Assembly: GCF_023227745.1 (NCBI RefSeq)
Contig: NZ_JALKBX010000020.1
Coordinates: forward strand, 1 to 42,324
Direction: 5' to 3'
From: Natroniella acetigena
GTDB lineage: Bacteria; Bacillota; Halanaerobiia; Halobacteroidales; Halobacteroidaceae
DNA: 42,324 nt
Part shown: positions 7,705-15,662 of the stretch, in pieces
Layout: each line of letters begins with the position of its first letter
How positions within the stretch are numbered: position 1 is the first letter of the stretch
Position numbers and translations under genes: made by a program
The notes under the pieces: model-generated
What the model was told of the DNA's origin: nothing
The model's input: the letters and a program-made list of their open reading frames with translations, nothing else
The model's database searches: none

Positions 7705-8814
7705 TTGAATTCTTTACTAGTTGATTTTTTGTTTTCAACAGGATATGTAGAGTTAGATTATCGTTATTTAATTATGATCGGGATTGCTTTGGTTTTGTTT
7801 TATTTAGCAATTGTAAAAGAGTATGAACCTTTATTATTAGTTCCAATGTCCTTTGGTTTGTTATTAGCTAATTTGCCAGTAGCAGGTCTAATGGAAGAAG
7901 GGGGACTGTTATATTACTTATATTATGGGATAAAATTAGGGGTTTATCCACCTTTGATATTTTTAGGAGTAGGAGCGTTGACTGATTTTGGCCCTTTAAT
8001 TGCCAACCCTAAGACTGCATTATTGGGAGCGGCTGCTCAATTTGGGATCTTTGGTACAATGTTAGGGGCTATTGCGTTAGGGTTTTCAATGCCAGAGGCC
8101 AGCTCGATTGGAATTATTGGAGGGGCAGACGGGCCAACAGCTATCTTTATGGCGTCTAGGTTGGCCCCTCATTTGTTAGGTTCGATTGCTATTGCAGCTT
8201 ATTCTTATATGGCATTGGTGCCGATTATTCAGCCGCCGATTATGAAGCTGTTGACTACTAAAGAGGAACGTCAGATTGAGATGAAGCAGTTAAGGGAGGT
8301 TTCTAAGGCTGAAAAGATATTATTTCCTATAGTGATTATTATAGTTATGGGATTATTATTACCTGCAGCTACTCCGCTATTAGGGATGTTGATGTTTGGT
8401 AATTTAATGAGAGAGTGTGGGGTTGTAGAGCGGCTCTTAAAGACGAGCCAAAATGAATTACTTAATATAGTGACTATTTTATTGGGGTTGACGGTAGGGG
8501 CGACAGCTAGTGCTGATCAATTTTTAACGGTTGATACGATTCAAATTATTCTGTTGGGATTAGTTGCGTTTGCAATTGGAACAGCAACTGGGACTTTATT
8601 TGGAAAGTTAATGGCTAAATTGACTGCTGGAGAGATCAATCCATTGATCGGTTCAGCTGGAGTGTCAGCGGTGCCCATGTCAGCTAGAGTTGTACAAGCT
8701 GTCGGCCAAGAAGAGAATCCTCAAAATTATCTGTTGATGCACGCCATGGGGCCAAATGTAGCGGGAGTGATTGGTTCGGCTGTTGCAGCAGGGGTTCTGT
8801 TAGCGTTGGTTTAA
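7705..8814 (+). CDS. Na+-translocating decarboxylase beta subunit
   Basis: This membrane subunit decarboxylates carboxybiotin and couples the reaction to Na+ export. The sequence has about ten hydrophobic segments. It carries the hallmark regions [17 protein letters not shown] and [14 protein letters not shown] in the middle, and [18 protein letters not shown] followed by [14 protein letters not shown] near the end. Asp in the DFGP and GGADGP motifs and the GxSxV-type region bind Na+ in known OadB proteins. The length is normal. I chose TTG 7705 because GAGGGG (7691-7696) sits 8 bases before it; GTG 7696 overlaps that site. It is the last gene of the group and is followed by a strong hairpin at 8815-8842. 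Confidence 0.93.
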   Translation: MNSLLVDFLFSTGYVELDYRYLIMIGIALVLFYLAIVKEYEPLLLVPMSFGLLLANLPVAGLMEEGGLLYYLYYGIKLGVYPPLIFLGVGALTDFGPLIANPKTALLGAAAQFGIFGTMLGAIALGFSMPEASSIGIIGGADGPTAIFMASRLAPHLLGSIAIAAYSYMALVPIIQPPIMKLLTTKEERQIEMKQLREVSKAEKILFPIVIIIVMGLLLPAATPLLGMLMFGNLMRECGVVERLLKTSQNELLNIVTILLGLTVGATASADQFLTVDTIQIILLGLVAFAIGTATGTLFGKLMAKLTAGEINPLIGSAGVSAVPMSARVVQAVGQEENPQNYLLMHAMGPNVAGVIGSAVAAGVLLALV

Positions 8815-8842
8815 ATAATGTGGCACTTTTGTGCCACATTAT
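8815..8842. terminator. Hairpin after the decarboxylase beta gene
   Basis: ATAATGTGGCAC pairs with GTGCCACATTAT around a TTTT loop, beginning right at the stop codon. The core GTGGCAC-TTTT-GTGCCAC is repeated at 41145-41168. There is no long T-run after the stem, so termination is likely but not certain. Confidence 0.55.
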
Positions 8843-8952
8843 AGTTGATAGTTTACGGTTTACAGTTTACAGTTAAGATCAAAATTCAAAATTTTAAAAC
8901 CCATGAAAAGACTTAGAATTATAGGTTTAAAGTGGTTTTGATTTTAAGGTTT

Positions 8953-9007
8953 TCCTTCGGGTTCTTTGAACCCTTCGTGATGAAAAAATCTGCTCTTAGA
9001 TTTTTTC
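8953..9007. repeat. Two-hairpin intergenic element, copy 1
   Basis: GGGTTC-TTT-GAACCC (8959-8973) is followed by AAAAAATCT...AGATTTTTT (8983-9006). An inverted copy with the same two hairpins lies at 14584-14636. Function unknown. Confidence 0.7.
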
Positions 9008-9021
9008 TATCTACTGTCAAC

Positions 9022-9126
9022 CGTCCCTACAGGTCTTTGTCAAGACCTTTCGTGAAAACCATAGAAACCATATCAACTGTAAACTGTACACTGATATAAA
9101 GTGGCAAAGTGCCACTTTATATCAAT
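9022..9126. repeat. Dispersed palindromic repeat, copy 2
   Basis: Same length and orientation as 1-105, with only a few differences. The long hairpin (9092-9106 with 9110-9124) has an A-T pair at 9099/9117 where copy 1 has T-A, so pairing is kept. Confidence 0.85.
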
Positions 9127-9215
9127 TGAGTATTACTTTGATTTTAAGGAGTTGATCTTTAACTATTAATTATCAATTGTACATTGTCAATTGCTTTTAA
9201 CAGGGGGTTATATAA

Positions 9216-9983
9216 ATGTGTCGAGTTGATCTGAATAGTGATATTGGTGAAAGTTTTGGTAATTATAAGTTGGGTCTGGACGAAGAAGTAGCTAAGTATA
9301 TCACCTCAGCTAATATTGCCTGTGGCTGGCATGCTGGTGACCCAGTGGTGATGGAGCAGACGGTCAAAATTGCTAAAGAAAATGGGGTGCAGATAGGAGC
9401 ACACCCTGGTTTACCAGATTTGATTGGTTTTGGTAGACGAAAGATGGATCTTACTCCTACAGAAGCAAAGGCTTATATCAAGTATCAGTTGGGGGCATTG
9501 GTAGCATTTGCTCAAGGGAGAGATGTTAAGGTGGAACATCTTAAGCCACATGGCGCTCTGTATAATATGGCTGCTGGAGATAAGGAGTTGGCCGAGGCAA
9601 TTGCAGAAGCAGTTTATGAGGTCGATCAAAACATTATTTTGGTGGGATTAGCTAATAGTCAATTAGTCGAGGCTGGTCTGGTTAAAGGGTTAAAGGTTGC
9701 TAATGAAGTTTTTGCTGATAGGGCTTATAATTGTGATGGAACTTTGGTCTCTCGGAGAAAGGAAGGAGCAGTTATCCATGATCCACAGTTAGCAGTTAAG
9801 AGAATAATCAAAATGGTTAAAGAGCAGAAAGTAACTACGATTACAGGAGAGGAAATAGAGATTAAAGCGGATACAATCTGTCTGCATGGTGATAATCCGC
9901 AAGCAGTTGAGTTGGCCCGTGAAATTAAAGAAGGATTGGAAGAAGAAGGTGTTGAAGTTACAGCAATGTCTCAATTTTTATAA
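9216..9983 (+). CDS. pxpA: 5-oxoprolinase subunit A (LamB/YcsF family)
   Basis: PxpA acts with PxpB and PxpC in the ATP-dependent opening of 5-oxoproline (pyroglutamate) to glutamate in the cytoplasm. The family signature [12 protein letters not shown] starts at residue 4, followed by [28 protein letters not shown] and the KPHGALYN segment. The C-terminal part has the [13 protein letters not shown] motif. The length (255 aa) is typical. GGGGG lies before ATG 9216, and DUF1445 begins 18 bases after the stop. The gene order pxpA, DUF1445 and NRAMP, then pxpB and pxpC, parallels the B. subtilis ycsFGI-kipIA region. The nearby biotin carrier is often associated with this family in other genomes. 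Confidence 0.93.
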   Translation: MCRVDLNSDIGESFGNYKLGLDEEVAKYITSANIACGWHAGDPVVMEQTVKIAKENGVQIGAHPGLPDLIGFGRRKMDLTPTEAKAYIKYQLGALVAFAQGRDVKVEHLKPHGALYNMAAGDKELAEAIAEAVYEVDQNIILVGLANSQLVEAGLVKGLKVANEVFADRAYNCDGTLVSRRKEGAVIHDPQLAVKRIIKMVKEQKVTTITGEEIEIKADTICLHGDNPQAVELAREIKEGLEEEGVEVTAMSQFL

Positions 9984-10001
9984 TCGAAGGAGGAGAATAG
10001 T

Positions 10002-10793
10002 TTGAAAGGATCAAACCAGTTGTTACCACAAGAGTTTCGAGAAGAGATTAGAAAGGGTAGTTTTAAAAAGCATACATCTGGATTCTGTTCTGGATTTGCT
10101 CAAGCTAACTTAGTGGTATTGCCTCACAAGCTAGCTTTTGATTTTATGTTGTTTGCCCAGCGGAATCCTAAGCCTTGTCCGATTTTAGATGTGACGGATG
10201 TAGGTGATTATGAACCACGATTGGTTGCCCCGGGAGCAGATATCAGATCTGATCTACCTAAGTATAAGGTCTATGAAGATGGAAAAGTGGTAACTGAGGT
10301 ATCTAATATAGAAAGCTATTGGCGTGATGATTTTGTAGCTTTCTTATTAGGGTGTAGCTTTAGCTTTGAATCTGCATTATTAGAAGCTGATATTCCAATT
10401 AGGCATATTGAAGCGGGTACTAATGTTCCAATGTATATTACTAATTTGCAGTGTGAAGAAGCTGGAGCTTTCAGTGGACCAATGGTTGTCAGTATGCGTC
10501 CTATACCACGCCGGTTGATAGTTAAAGCAGTGCAGGTTACTTCAAGGTTTCCTGCTGTTCATGGTGCTCCAGTTCAAATAGGAAATCCAGTAGGGATTGG
10601 AATTAATGAGCTTGAGCAACCTGATTTTGGTGATCCACCTGAGATTAAAGAAGGAGATGTACCTGTTTTTTGGGCTTGTGGTGTTACTCCTCAAGTTGCG
10701 GCAAGGGAAGCTAAACCAGAAATTATGATTACACATTCGCCTGGATGTATGTTTATAACAGATGTTAAGGATGAAGAGTTAGCAGGTTTATAA
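10002..10793 (+). CDS. DUF1445 / YcsI-type putative hydro-lyase or D-glutamate cyclase-like protein
   Basis: This cytoplasmic protein of 263 residues belongs to the DUF1445 (YcsI) family. Typical stretches are TSGFCSGFAQANLVVLP (about 25-42), the acidic DVTDVGDYEP segment, LLGCSFSFESAL and, near the end, FWACGVTPQ and ITHSPGCMFITD. The eukaryotic relative DGLUCY is a D-glutamate cyclase that makes 5-oxo-D-proline. That fits a place next to 5-oxoprolinase genes, but activity here is inference. The start is TTG 10002, supported by AAGGAGGAG (9987-9995) 6 bases ahead; no better start lies nearby. It sits between pxpA and the NRAMP-like gene, with short gaps on both sides. Confidence 0.88.
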   Translation: MKGSNQLLPQEFREEIRKGSFKKHTSGFCSGFAQANLVVLPHKLAFDFMLFAQRNPKPCPILDVTDVGDYEPRLVAPGADIRSDLPKYKVYEDGKVVTEVSNIESYWRDDFVAFLLGCSFSFESALLEADIPIRHIEAGTNVPMYITNLQCEEAGAFSGPMVVSMRPIPRRLIVKAVQVTSRFPAVHGAPVQIGNPVGIGINELEQPDFGDPPEIKEGDVPVFWACGVTPQVAAREAKPEIMITHSPGCMFITDVKDEELAGL

Positions 10794-10822
10794 TAAATTT
10801 CAAAAATACTAGGAGGAATAAG

Positions 10823-12046
10823 ATGAATTTAGTAGATAAGATCAAAAATATTGGACCTGGGGCATTGGTCGCAGCTGCGTTTATTGGTCCAGGGACTGTA
10901 ACTACTGCAACAGTAACAGGTGCAGATTATGGTTATGTATTACTATGGGCTATGGTATTCTCTATTTTTTCCACTATAGTATTACAAGAGATGTCAATGC
11001 GATTAGGAGTTATTTCAAATGAAGGACTGGGTGAAGCCCTAAGAGGTGAGTTTGAAAATCCACTCATGAAAGGATTAAGTATCTTTTTAGTAGTAGCAGC
11101 TATCGGTATTGGTAGTGCTGCCTTTGAAACAGGTAATATCTTAGGTGGGGCAATGGGTTTAGAAACCATAACTAATATAAGTGCTAATATCTGGGGACCA
11201 ATAATTGGTCTAGTAGCACTTGTTATCTTATGGTTAGGAAGTTACAAAGTAGTTGAGAGAATTTTAGTAGGGTTAGTAATTGTCATGAGTATCTCTTTTA
11301 TAGCAACAGCTATTATTATAAGACCTAATATAGGGGCGATTATTACTGGAATGTTCATTCCGAGCATACCAGAAGATGGAGGATTGACTATGGCTGTAGC
11401 ATTGATTGGTACTACAGTAGTCCCTTATAATCTATTCTTACATGCTTCATCAGTTCAGGAACGATGGGATAAACCTGAAGATTTAAAAGAAGCTAGATTT
11501 GATACTATCTTTTCGATCATCCTTGGTGGGGCTATTTCTATGTCAATTATTGTCACTGCTGCGGCTACCTTCCATAGTACAGGGGTTCAGATTCAGGATG
11601 CTGGGGAGATGGCATTACAGCTCGAACCATTATTTGGTACATGGGCTAGATGGTTCTTCTCAATTGGACTCTTTGCTGCTGGTTTTTCATCTGCAGTAAC
11701 GGCTCCTTTGGCAGCAGCCTATGCAACATCAGGAGCTTTAGGTTGGGAAAAGGATATGGATTCTAAGAAGTTTAGAGCAATCTGGTTGTTAGTCTTATTA
11801 GTTGGAATAATCGGTTCTAGCCTTGGTACCTCACCGATTCAGGTAATTGTCTTTGCTCAGGCGGCTAATGGTATCTTATTGCCGATCTCAGCTATCTATT
11901 TAGTATGGGTGATGAATAATAAAGATAGGTTAGGAGAGTATGTTAATACAAAGTTTAATAATCTATTAGGAACTATTGTAATTCTAGTAGCAATAATGTT
12001 AGGTGCACGGTCTTTATTATCTGTGTTTGAGGCTTTACTAGGTTAG
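10823..12046 (+). CDS. NRAMP-related transporter without the canonical metal-binding motifs
   Basis: A membrane transporter of 407 residues with about eleven hydrophobic segments and the LeuT-type NRAMP layout. In metal-carrying NRAMPs, TM1 has DPGN and TM6 has MPHN. Here the same places read GPGT (residues 22-25) and VPYN (200-203), so the Asp, the Met and the His that hold Mn2+/Fe2+ are gone. A divalent transition metal is therefore an unlikely substrate. The B. subtilis relative YcsG sits in the same gene neighbourhood, so an organic acid such as 5-oxoproline, or another small ligand handled by the pxp enzymes, is a reasonable guess. AGGAGG precedes the ATG. A strong terminator follows at 12053-12086, ending this transcription unit. 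Confidence 0.88.
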   Translation: MNLVDKIKNIGPGALVAAAFIGPGTVTTATVTGADYGYVLLWAMVFSIFSTIVLQEMSMRLGVISNEGLGEALRGEFENPLMKGLSIFLVVAAIGIGSAAFETGNILGGAMGLETITNISANIWGPIIGLVALVILWLGSYKVVERILVGLVIVMSISFIATAIIIRPNIGAIITGMFIPSIPEDGGLTMAVALIGTTVVPYNLFLHASSVQERWDKPEDLKEARFDTIFSIILGGAISMSIIVTAAATFHSTGVQIQDAGEMALQLEPLFGTWARWFFSIGLFAAGFSSAVTAPLAAAYATSGALGWEKDMDSKKFRAIWLLVLLVGIIGSSLGTSPIQVIVFAQAANGILLPISAIYLVWVMNNKDRLGEYVNTKFNNLLGTIVILVAIMLGARSLLSVFEALLG

Positions 12047-12052
12047 TGATTA

Positions 12053-12086
12053 AAAAATAAGTGCCCTCTTGAGGGCACTTATTTTT
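12053..12086 (+). terminator. Rho-independent terminator after the NRAMP-like gene
   Basis: AAAAATAAGTGCCCTC pairs with GAGGGCACTTATTTTT around a TT turn and ends in T-rich sequence. Confidence 0.9.
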
Positions 12087-12516
12087 GTTGGGGAATCAAG
12101 GAAATTGATAATTTGATCTTTAATGGATTCACTTTGTACTTAATTATATCATAATTGACAATTGACAGAATGTACAATGGACAATTAAAGTTTTTTATGC
12201 CCTTGGTTTTAAGGATTTGAAGCCTTTAACTGTTTGAGTCTTCTCAGCTAAAAGAAAATATTAGAAGACAAAAAATTATTAGTAGGATACTTTGCAAATA
12301 TTGATGGGTTTAGTGTTTTGAATGTGTGATTTTGAATTTCCTACGGGTCTTAAAAAAATAAGACCCTTTGTGAAAACCATATCCACTGTCAATTGTACAT
12401 TGTAAATTGTATACTAAGACGGGGGTGTAGAGAAATTTAGTTATCTGCGAAGCATTGTATTAACAGGCTTTAATTTAGCTGAGAGCATTGTATGTTTGTT
12501 TAGGGGGAGGAGAATA
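12087..12516. other. Gene-free spacer with repeat debris
   Basis: No gene seen in about 430 bases. Contents are AATTGACAATTGACAG-type short reiterations, a 29-base segment at 12282-12310 that recurs at 30314-30342, and the palindromic repeat at 12340-12382. AATTGTACATTGTAAATTG follows, and then the leader of pxpB with a GGGGGAGGAG ribosome site (12503-12512). Confidence 0.6.
12340..12382. repeat. Palindromic repeat, short copy 3
   Basis: GGGTCTTA (12345-12352) pairs with TAAGACCC (12359-12366) and is followed by TTTGTGAAAACCATA. This is the same unit as the left part of the repeats at 1 and 9022. Confidence 0.65.
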
Positions 12517-13254
12517 ATGTATAATCAAGTTAGATACTTAGATGCAGGAGATAGAGGATTGGTAGTTGAGCTAGGTAATCAAATTTCTGAAGAGATAAAT
12601 AGAAAAATAAGAAATCTTACTTTAGCAATTGATACGAAGGAGATAGAAGGAGTTGAGGAGGTAATACCTACTTACAGGTCATTGTTGGTAAATTATGATC
12701 CTTTAACAATAAGGCGTGAGCTATTGATAGAAAAGTTAAAGAAGTTGGAAGAGAATATAGAAGAGGTTGAATTACCTCAACCGAAGTTAGTCAAGATTCC
12801 AACATTGTATGGTGGAGAAGAGGGAGCAGATTTAGAGCATGTAGCTCAAGTTAATAAATTGACAGAAGAAGAGGTAATTGAGCTTCATTCTAAACCGAAA
12901 TATTTAATTTATATGTTAGGCTTTACGCCTGGCTTTGTCTATCTAGGAGGTTTAGCGAAGAAGATAGCTACTCCTCGCTTGCAAGAACCAAGAACTAAAA
13001 TTCCAGCTGGAAGTGTGGGGATTGCTGATAATCAGACAGGGGTTTATCCGATTGAAAGCCCTGGTGGATGGCAGTTGATAGGTAGGACACCTGTCAAATT
13101 ATTTGCTCCTTATCGTGAGCGACCGATCTTACAGGGGATAGAGAGTGGTAATTATATCAAGTTTGAACCGATAGATAAGCAAGAATATCAAAGGATAGTT
13201 ATTGCAGTGGATAATGGTAATTATCAGGTTGAGATTGAGGAGATTAATGTTTAA
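12517..13254 (+). CDS. pxpB: 5-oxoprolinase subunit B (KipI family)
   Basis: PxpB pairs with PxpC; the pair couples ATP use to 5-oxoproline opening with PxpA, and in B. subtilis KipI also inhibits kinase KinA. Family marks are the N-terminal GDRGLVVELGNQIS, IPTYRSLLVNYDP, then LYGGEEGADLE and the cyclophilin-like core YMLGFTPGFVYLGGL...PRTKIPAGSVGIADNQTGVYPIESPGGWQLIGRTP. ATG 12517 is the start because GGGGGAGGAG (12503-12512) is directly ahead; an upstream TTG at 12496 would read through the ribosome site. It lies about 160 bases before pxpC, separated by a MITE-like repeat. KipI and KipA are also homologous to the two halves of the carboxyltransferase domain of urea carboxylase. Confidence 0.93.
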   Translation: MYNQVRYLDAGDRGLVVELGNQISEEINRKIRNLTLAIDTKEIEGVEEVIPTYRSLLVNYDPLTIRRELLIEKLKKLEENIEEVELPQPKLVKIPTLYGGEEGADLEHVAQVNKLTEEEVIELHSKPKYLIYMLGFTPGFVYLGGLAKKIATPRLQEPRTKIPAGSVGIADNQTGVYPIESPGGWQLIGRTPVKLFAPYRERPILQGIESGNYIKFEPIDKQEYQRIVIAVDNGNYQVEIEEINV

Positions 13255-13270
13255 GGGGGATTACAAAATA

Positions 13271-13375
13271 GTGTCAGTGTCTGTCGTGTCAGTAAAAAAA
13301 CAAGTTCAAAGTCTTTATGATTTAAAGGGGTTAGCGGGTTTGAATTTTACTGACACAGACACGAACCACTGACAC
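13271..13375. repeat. MITE-like element with GTGTCAGTG ends, copy A
   Basis: The ends are GTGTCAGTG and its inverse CACTGACAC. A second inner inverted pair reads GTGTCAGTAAAA and TTTTACTGACAC. A related element of similar size is at 15512-15622. It separates pxpB and pxpC and has no coding capacity. Confidence 0.7.
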
Positions 13376-13414
13376 ATAATATCAATAAAGTGTTAGATTA
13401 GGAGGTTGGAGTAA

Positions 13415-14443
13415 ATGGGGAAGTTAAAGACTTTAGAGGCCGGGCCAATGACAACGATTCAGGATCTAGGAAGATTTGGCTATATGAAGTATGGAATGCC
13501 TATTGCAGGAGCTGTCGATCGGTATGCTTTCAGGATTGCTAATATATTAGTAGGTAATCCAGAAGATGAAGCAGCGATTGAAGCGACATTCTTAGGGCCA
13601 ACAATTCAGTTTAAAGCGGAAGCAGTTATTGCGATTACTGGAGGAGAGATGAAGCCTGAGCTTGATGGTAAAGAGATTCCTATGTGGCAAGCAGTGAAGG
13701 TAAGTAAGGATAGTAGGTTATCCCTTAATAGAGTAGAAAAAGGTTTGAGAAGCTATATTGCAATTCGAGGTGGGATAGATCTTCCAGAGGTAATGGGCAG
13801 TAAGTCGACTTATTTGCGAGGAAAGTTGGGTGGTTTTAAAGGAAGGAAATTGCAGCAGGGAGATGAACTTAGCTTTCCTGAGGTTAAGGAAGGGGAGAAT
13901 TTCTGTTTAAATAGAAAGATTCCAGAAGATTTATTGGAAGATTATCTAGATGATCGGGAAGTTAGGGTGATTGTTGGCCCGCAGGATGATTACTTTACTG
14001 AAGAGAGCTTAAAGACTTTTTTTGCTAGTGAATATCAACTGACCAATCAATCAGATCGGATGGGGTGTAGATTAGCTGGGCCAACTTTAGAACATACTAC
14101 TGGAGCTGATATTATTTCAGACGGAATAGTATTAGGAGCGATTCAGGTGCCTGGTGATGGTCAGCCGATTATTATGTTGGCTGATCGCCAAACAACTGGA
14201 GGTTATGCTAAACTAGCAAATGTAATCAGTGTTGATCTACCTAAAGTGGCCCAAGCTAAACCAGGGGATAAACTGAACTTTAAGCAGATAGGAGTTGTAG
14301 AGGCTCAGCAGGAATTGAAGAAACAGGAAGAGAGAATAGCCCAGCTTAAAGAATGGCTTACTGGTACAGCTAACAAGAAGATTAAATACTTTAAGATTAG
14401 GGTTGATGGCAATTCATTTGAGGTAGAGGTGGAGGAGATATAA
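13415..14443 (+). CDS. pxpC: 5-oxoprolinase subunit C (KipA family) with a biotin-carrier-like C-terminal tail
   Basis: PxpC is the partner of PxpB. The family core runs from about residue 3 (LEAGPMTTIQDLGRFGYMKYGMPIAGAVD) through SDRMGCRLAGP and GDGQPIIMLADRQTTGGYAKLA to about residue 290. After a charged helix the protein has an extra tail, FKIRVDGNSFEVEVEEI (about 326-342). This lines up with residues 4-20 of the biotin carrier at 7304-7645 (FKVKVNNKEYLVEVEEV), with about half the positions identical and most others conservative. The tail stops before any biotin domain. It may be the stub of a lost PxpC-biotin carrier fusion or a docking strand. AGGAGG stands before ATG 13415. Confidence 0.93.
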   Translation: MGKLKTLEAGPMTTIQDLGRFGYMKYGMPIAGAVDRYAFRIANILVGNPEDEAAIEATFLGPTIQFKAEAVIAITGGEMKPELDGKEIPMWQAVKVSKDSRLSLNRVEKGLRSYIAIRGGIDLPEVMGSKSTYLRGKLGGFKGRKLQQGDELSFPEVKEGENFCLNRKIPEDLLEDYLDDREVRVIVGPQDDYFTEESLKTFFASEYQLTNQSDRMGCRLAGPTLEHTTGADIISDGIVLGAIQVPGDGQPIIMLADRQTTGGYAKLANVISVDLPKVAQAKPGDKLNFKQIGVVEAQQELKKQEERIAQLKEWLTGTANKKIKYFKIRVDGNSFEVEVEEI

Positions 14444-14930
14444 AAGAGCAGTGAATAATGAATAGTTGGAAAAGCATTGAATATTTTATTTAATAGTTAA
14501 TATTGAATAATGTGAAAACCTAAAATCAAATGTACAATGTACAATTTACAATATACAGTTAAAAACCAGGGATAGAGAGTAATAAAAAAATCTAAGAGTG
14601 GATTTTTCCATCACGAGGGTTCGAAGAACCCGGAGGGAGAAGTAAAGAATAAATGTATAATGTAGAATGTAGAATTGACAATTTACAATTAAAGAATTAA
14701 GTGATTAAAGCGATAGAAAAACCGTTAATAGGAAATTGCAATTTTAAAGCAACAGTTATCAGTGGCTCACTCCGTAAGATAGTATTTTTAGTATTGGATA
14801 ATTATAACAAGAAGGTAATCAAGATTTAATATTGAATATTTAATAGTGGATGACATAAAGGTAGTTGAGATGTAATAATTAATACTAAACAACTAAAAAC
14901 CAGGAAATCAACTATTGAAAGGAGCAAATA
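14444..14930. other. Gene-free AT-rich spacer
   Basis: About 490 bases without a gene. It is filled with degenerate reiterations such as TGTACAATGTACAATTTACAATATACAG and TAGTTAATATTGAATAATG, plus the inverted two-hairpin element at 14584-14636. No remnant of a biotin domain could be read after pxpC. AAAGGAG before the next gene is the only clear signal. Confidence 0.55.
14584..14636. repeat. Two-hairpin intergenic element, copy 2 (inverted)
   Basis: An inverted copy of 8953-9007: AAAAAATCTAAGAGTGGATTTTT, then GGGTTC-GAA-GAACCC (14617-14631). Confidence 0.65.
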
Positions 14931-15425
14931 ATGATGAAAAAAGATTTTTTGATCTTGTTATTAGTAGGCTGTCTAATTACTTTTTCACAGACTGCATGGG
15001 CTTTAAGCGGGCCAACTGTAAGAGCAGAGCAAGGTTCAATGACTGCAATGTTAATCAGTGACAATGGTTTCAGTTTGGGTGGGGAGTATGGTTTGAACTC
15101 TGAGTTAGGATTGACAGCAAAGGTAGGAACATCCTTTGATCGGTTAGGAATTAAGTATCAGCTTGATAATAACCTTGCACTTTTAGCAGGTGTGGCTGGT
15201 AGTGATCCTTTCGTTGGAATTAATGGTCAGCGGGGGTTGAGTAATGAGGTGCTAGGAATTTATGAATTGAACCTAACTACACGACGGGGTGATTTATCAG
15301 TGCTCTATGATGTAGGAGTTAGCACCAGTTTAAATCACAATCTTGATTTACGGGCTGGTTTTATCGGTCGTTTAGATGAGCGCAGTTCGATTAATCTACA
15401 GTTAGGAGTGGGACACCGGTTTTAG
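14931..15425 (+). CDS. Small exported beta-barrel-like protein
   Basis: A 164-residue protein with a signal peptide (MMKKDFLILLLVGCLITFSQTAWA, cleavage probably after residue 24-25). The mature part is a chain of short amphipathic strands joined by turns (for example LGLTAKVGTSFD, NLALLAGVAG, RGDLSVLYDVG, NLDLRAGFIGR). It ends in LQLGVGHRF, a terminal aromatic residue as in the C-terminal signal of outer-membrane barrels. Eight strands would fit the length. If correct, the protein sits in an outer membrane, which the Halanaerobiales have. I do not recognise a named family. ATG 14931 or 14934 both suit the AAAGGAG site. Confidence 0.7.
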   Translation: MMKKDFLILLLVGCLITFSQTAWALSGPTVRAEQGSMTAMLISDNGFSLGGEYGLNSELGLTAKVGTSFDRLGIKYQLDNNLALLAGVAGSDPFVGINGQRGLSNEVLGIYELNLTTRRGDLSVLYDVGVSTSLNHNLDLRAGFIGRLDERSSINLQLGVGHRF

Positions 15426-15511
15426 TTCAATTAATATTGAATATTTAATAGTGAATAGTTAAAAACTAAAAATTAAAAGCTGGAACCACTAATCTACACT
15501 AATTAAAAAAA

Positions 15512-15622
15512 GTGTCAGTGTTTGTAATCTGTGTTAGTAAAAAATCTGACTTCAAAATCTATGCTAATGGGCTAAAGGTATTGATCTTAACAGGCACAGG
15601 CACAGGCACAGACTACTGACAC
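15512..15622. repeat. MITE-like element with GTGTCAGT ends, copy B
   Basis: Related to 13271-13375. GTGTCAGT and ACTGACAC form the ends, with an inner CTTCAAAATCTATG part and a short GGCACA tandem (15594-15611). It lies just ahead of the first M42 peptidase gene. Confidence 0.65.
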
Positions 15623-15662
15623 TAAACAACATGTGTAAGTTGTTTCAAAGGGAGGTAGAGGA

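Larger units (their letters stand above)
8843..9215. other. Repeat-filled spacer before pxpA
   Basis: No gene seen. The stretch contains short TTTACRGTTTACAG-type reiterations, the two-hairpin element at 8953-9007, the dispersed repeat at 9022-9126, and an AT-rich segment with AATTGTACATTGTCAATTG just before the pxpA ribosome site. No convincing -35/-10 pair was found. Confidence 0.6.

Noticed and set aside
11499-11699. Alternative + frame inside the NRAMP-like gene
   Set aside because: It overlaps a clear membrane transporter gene, has no ribosome site and no recognisable protein features.
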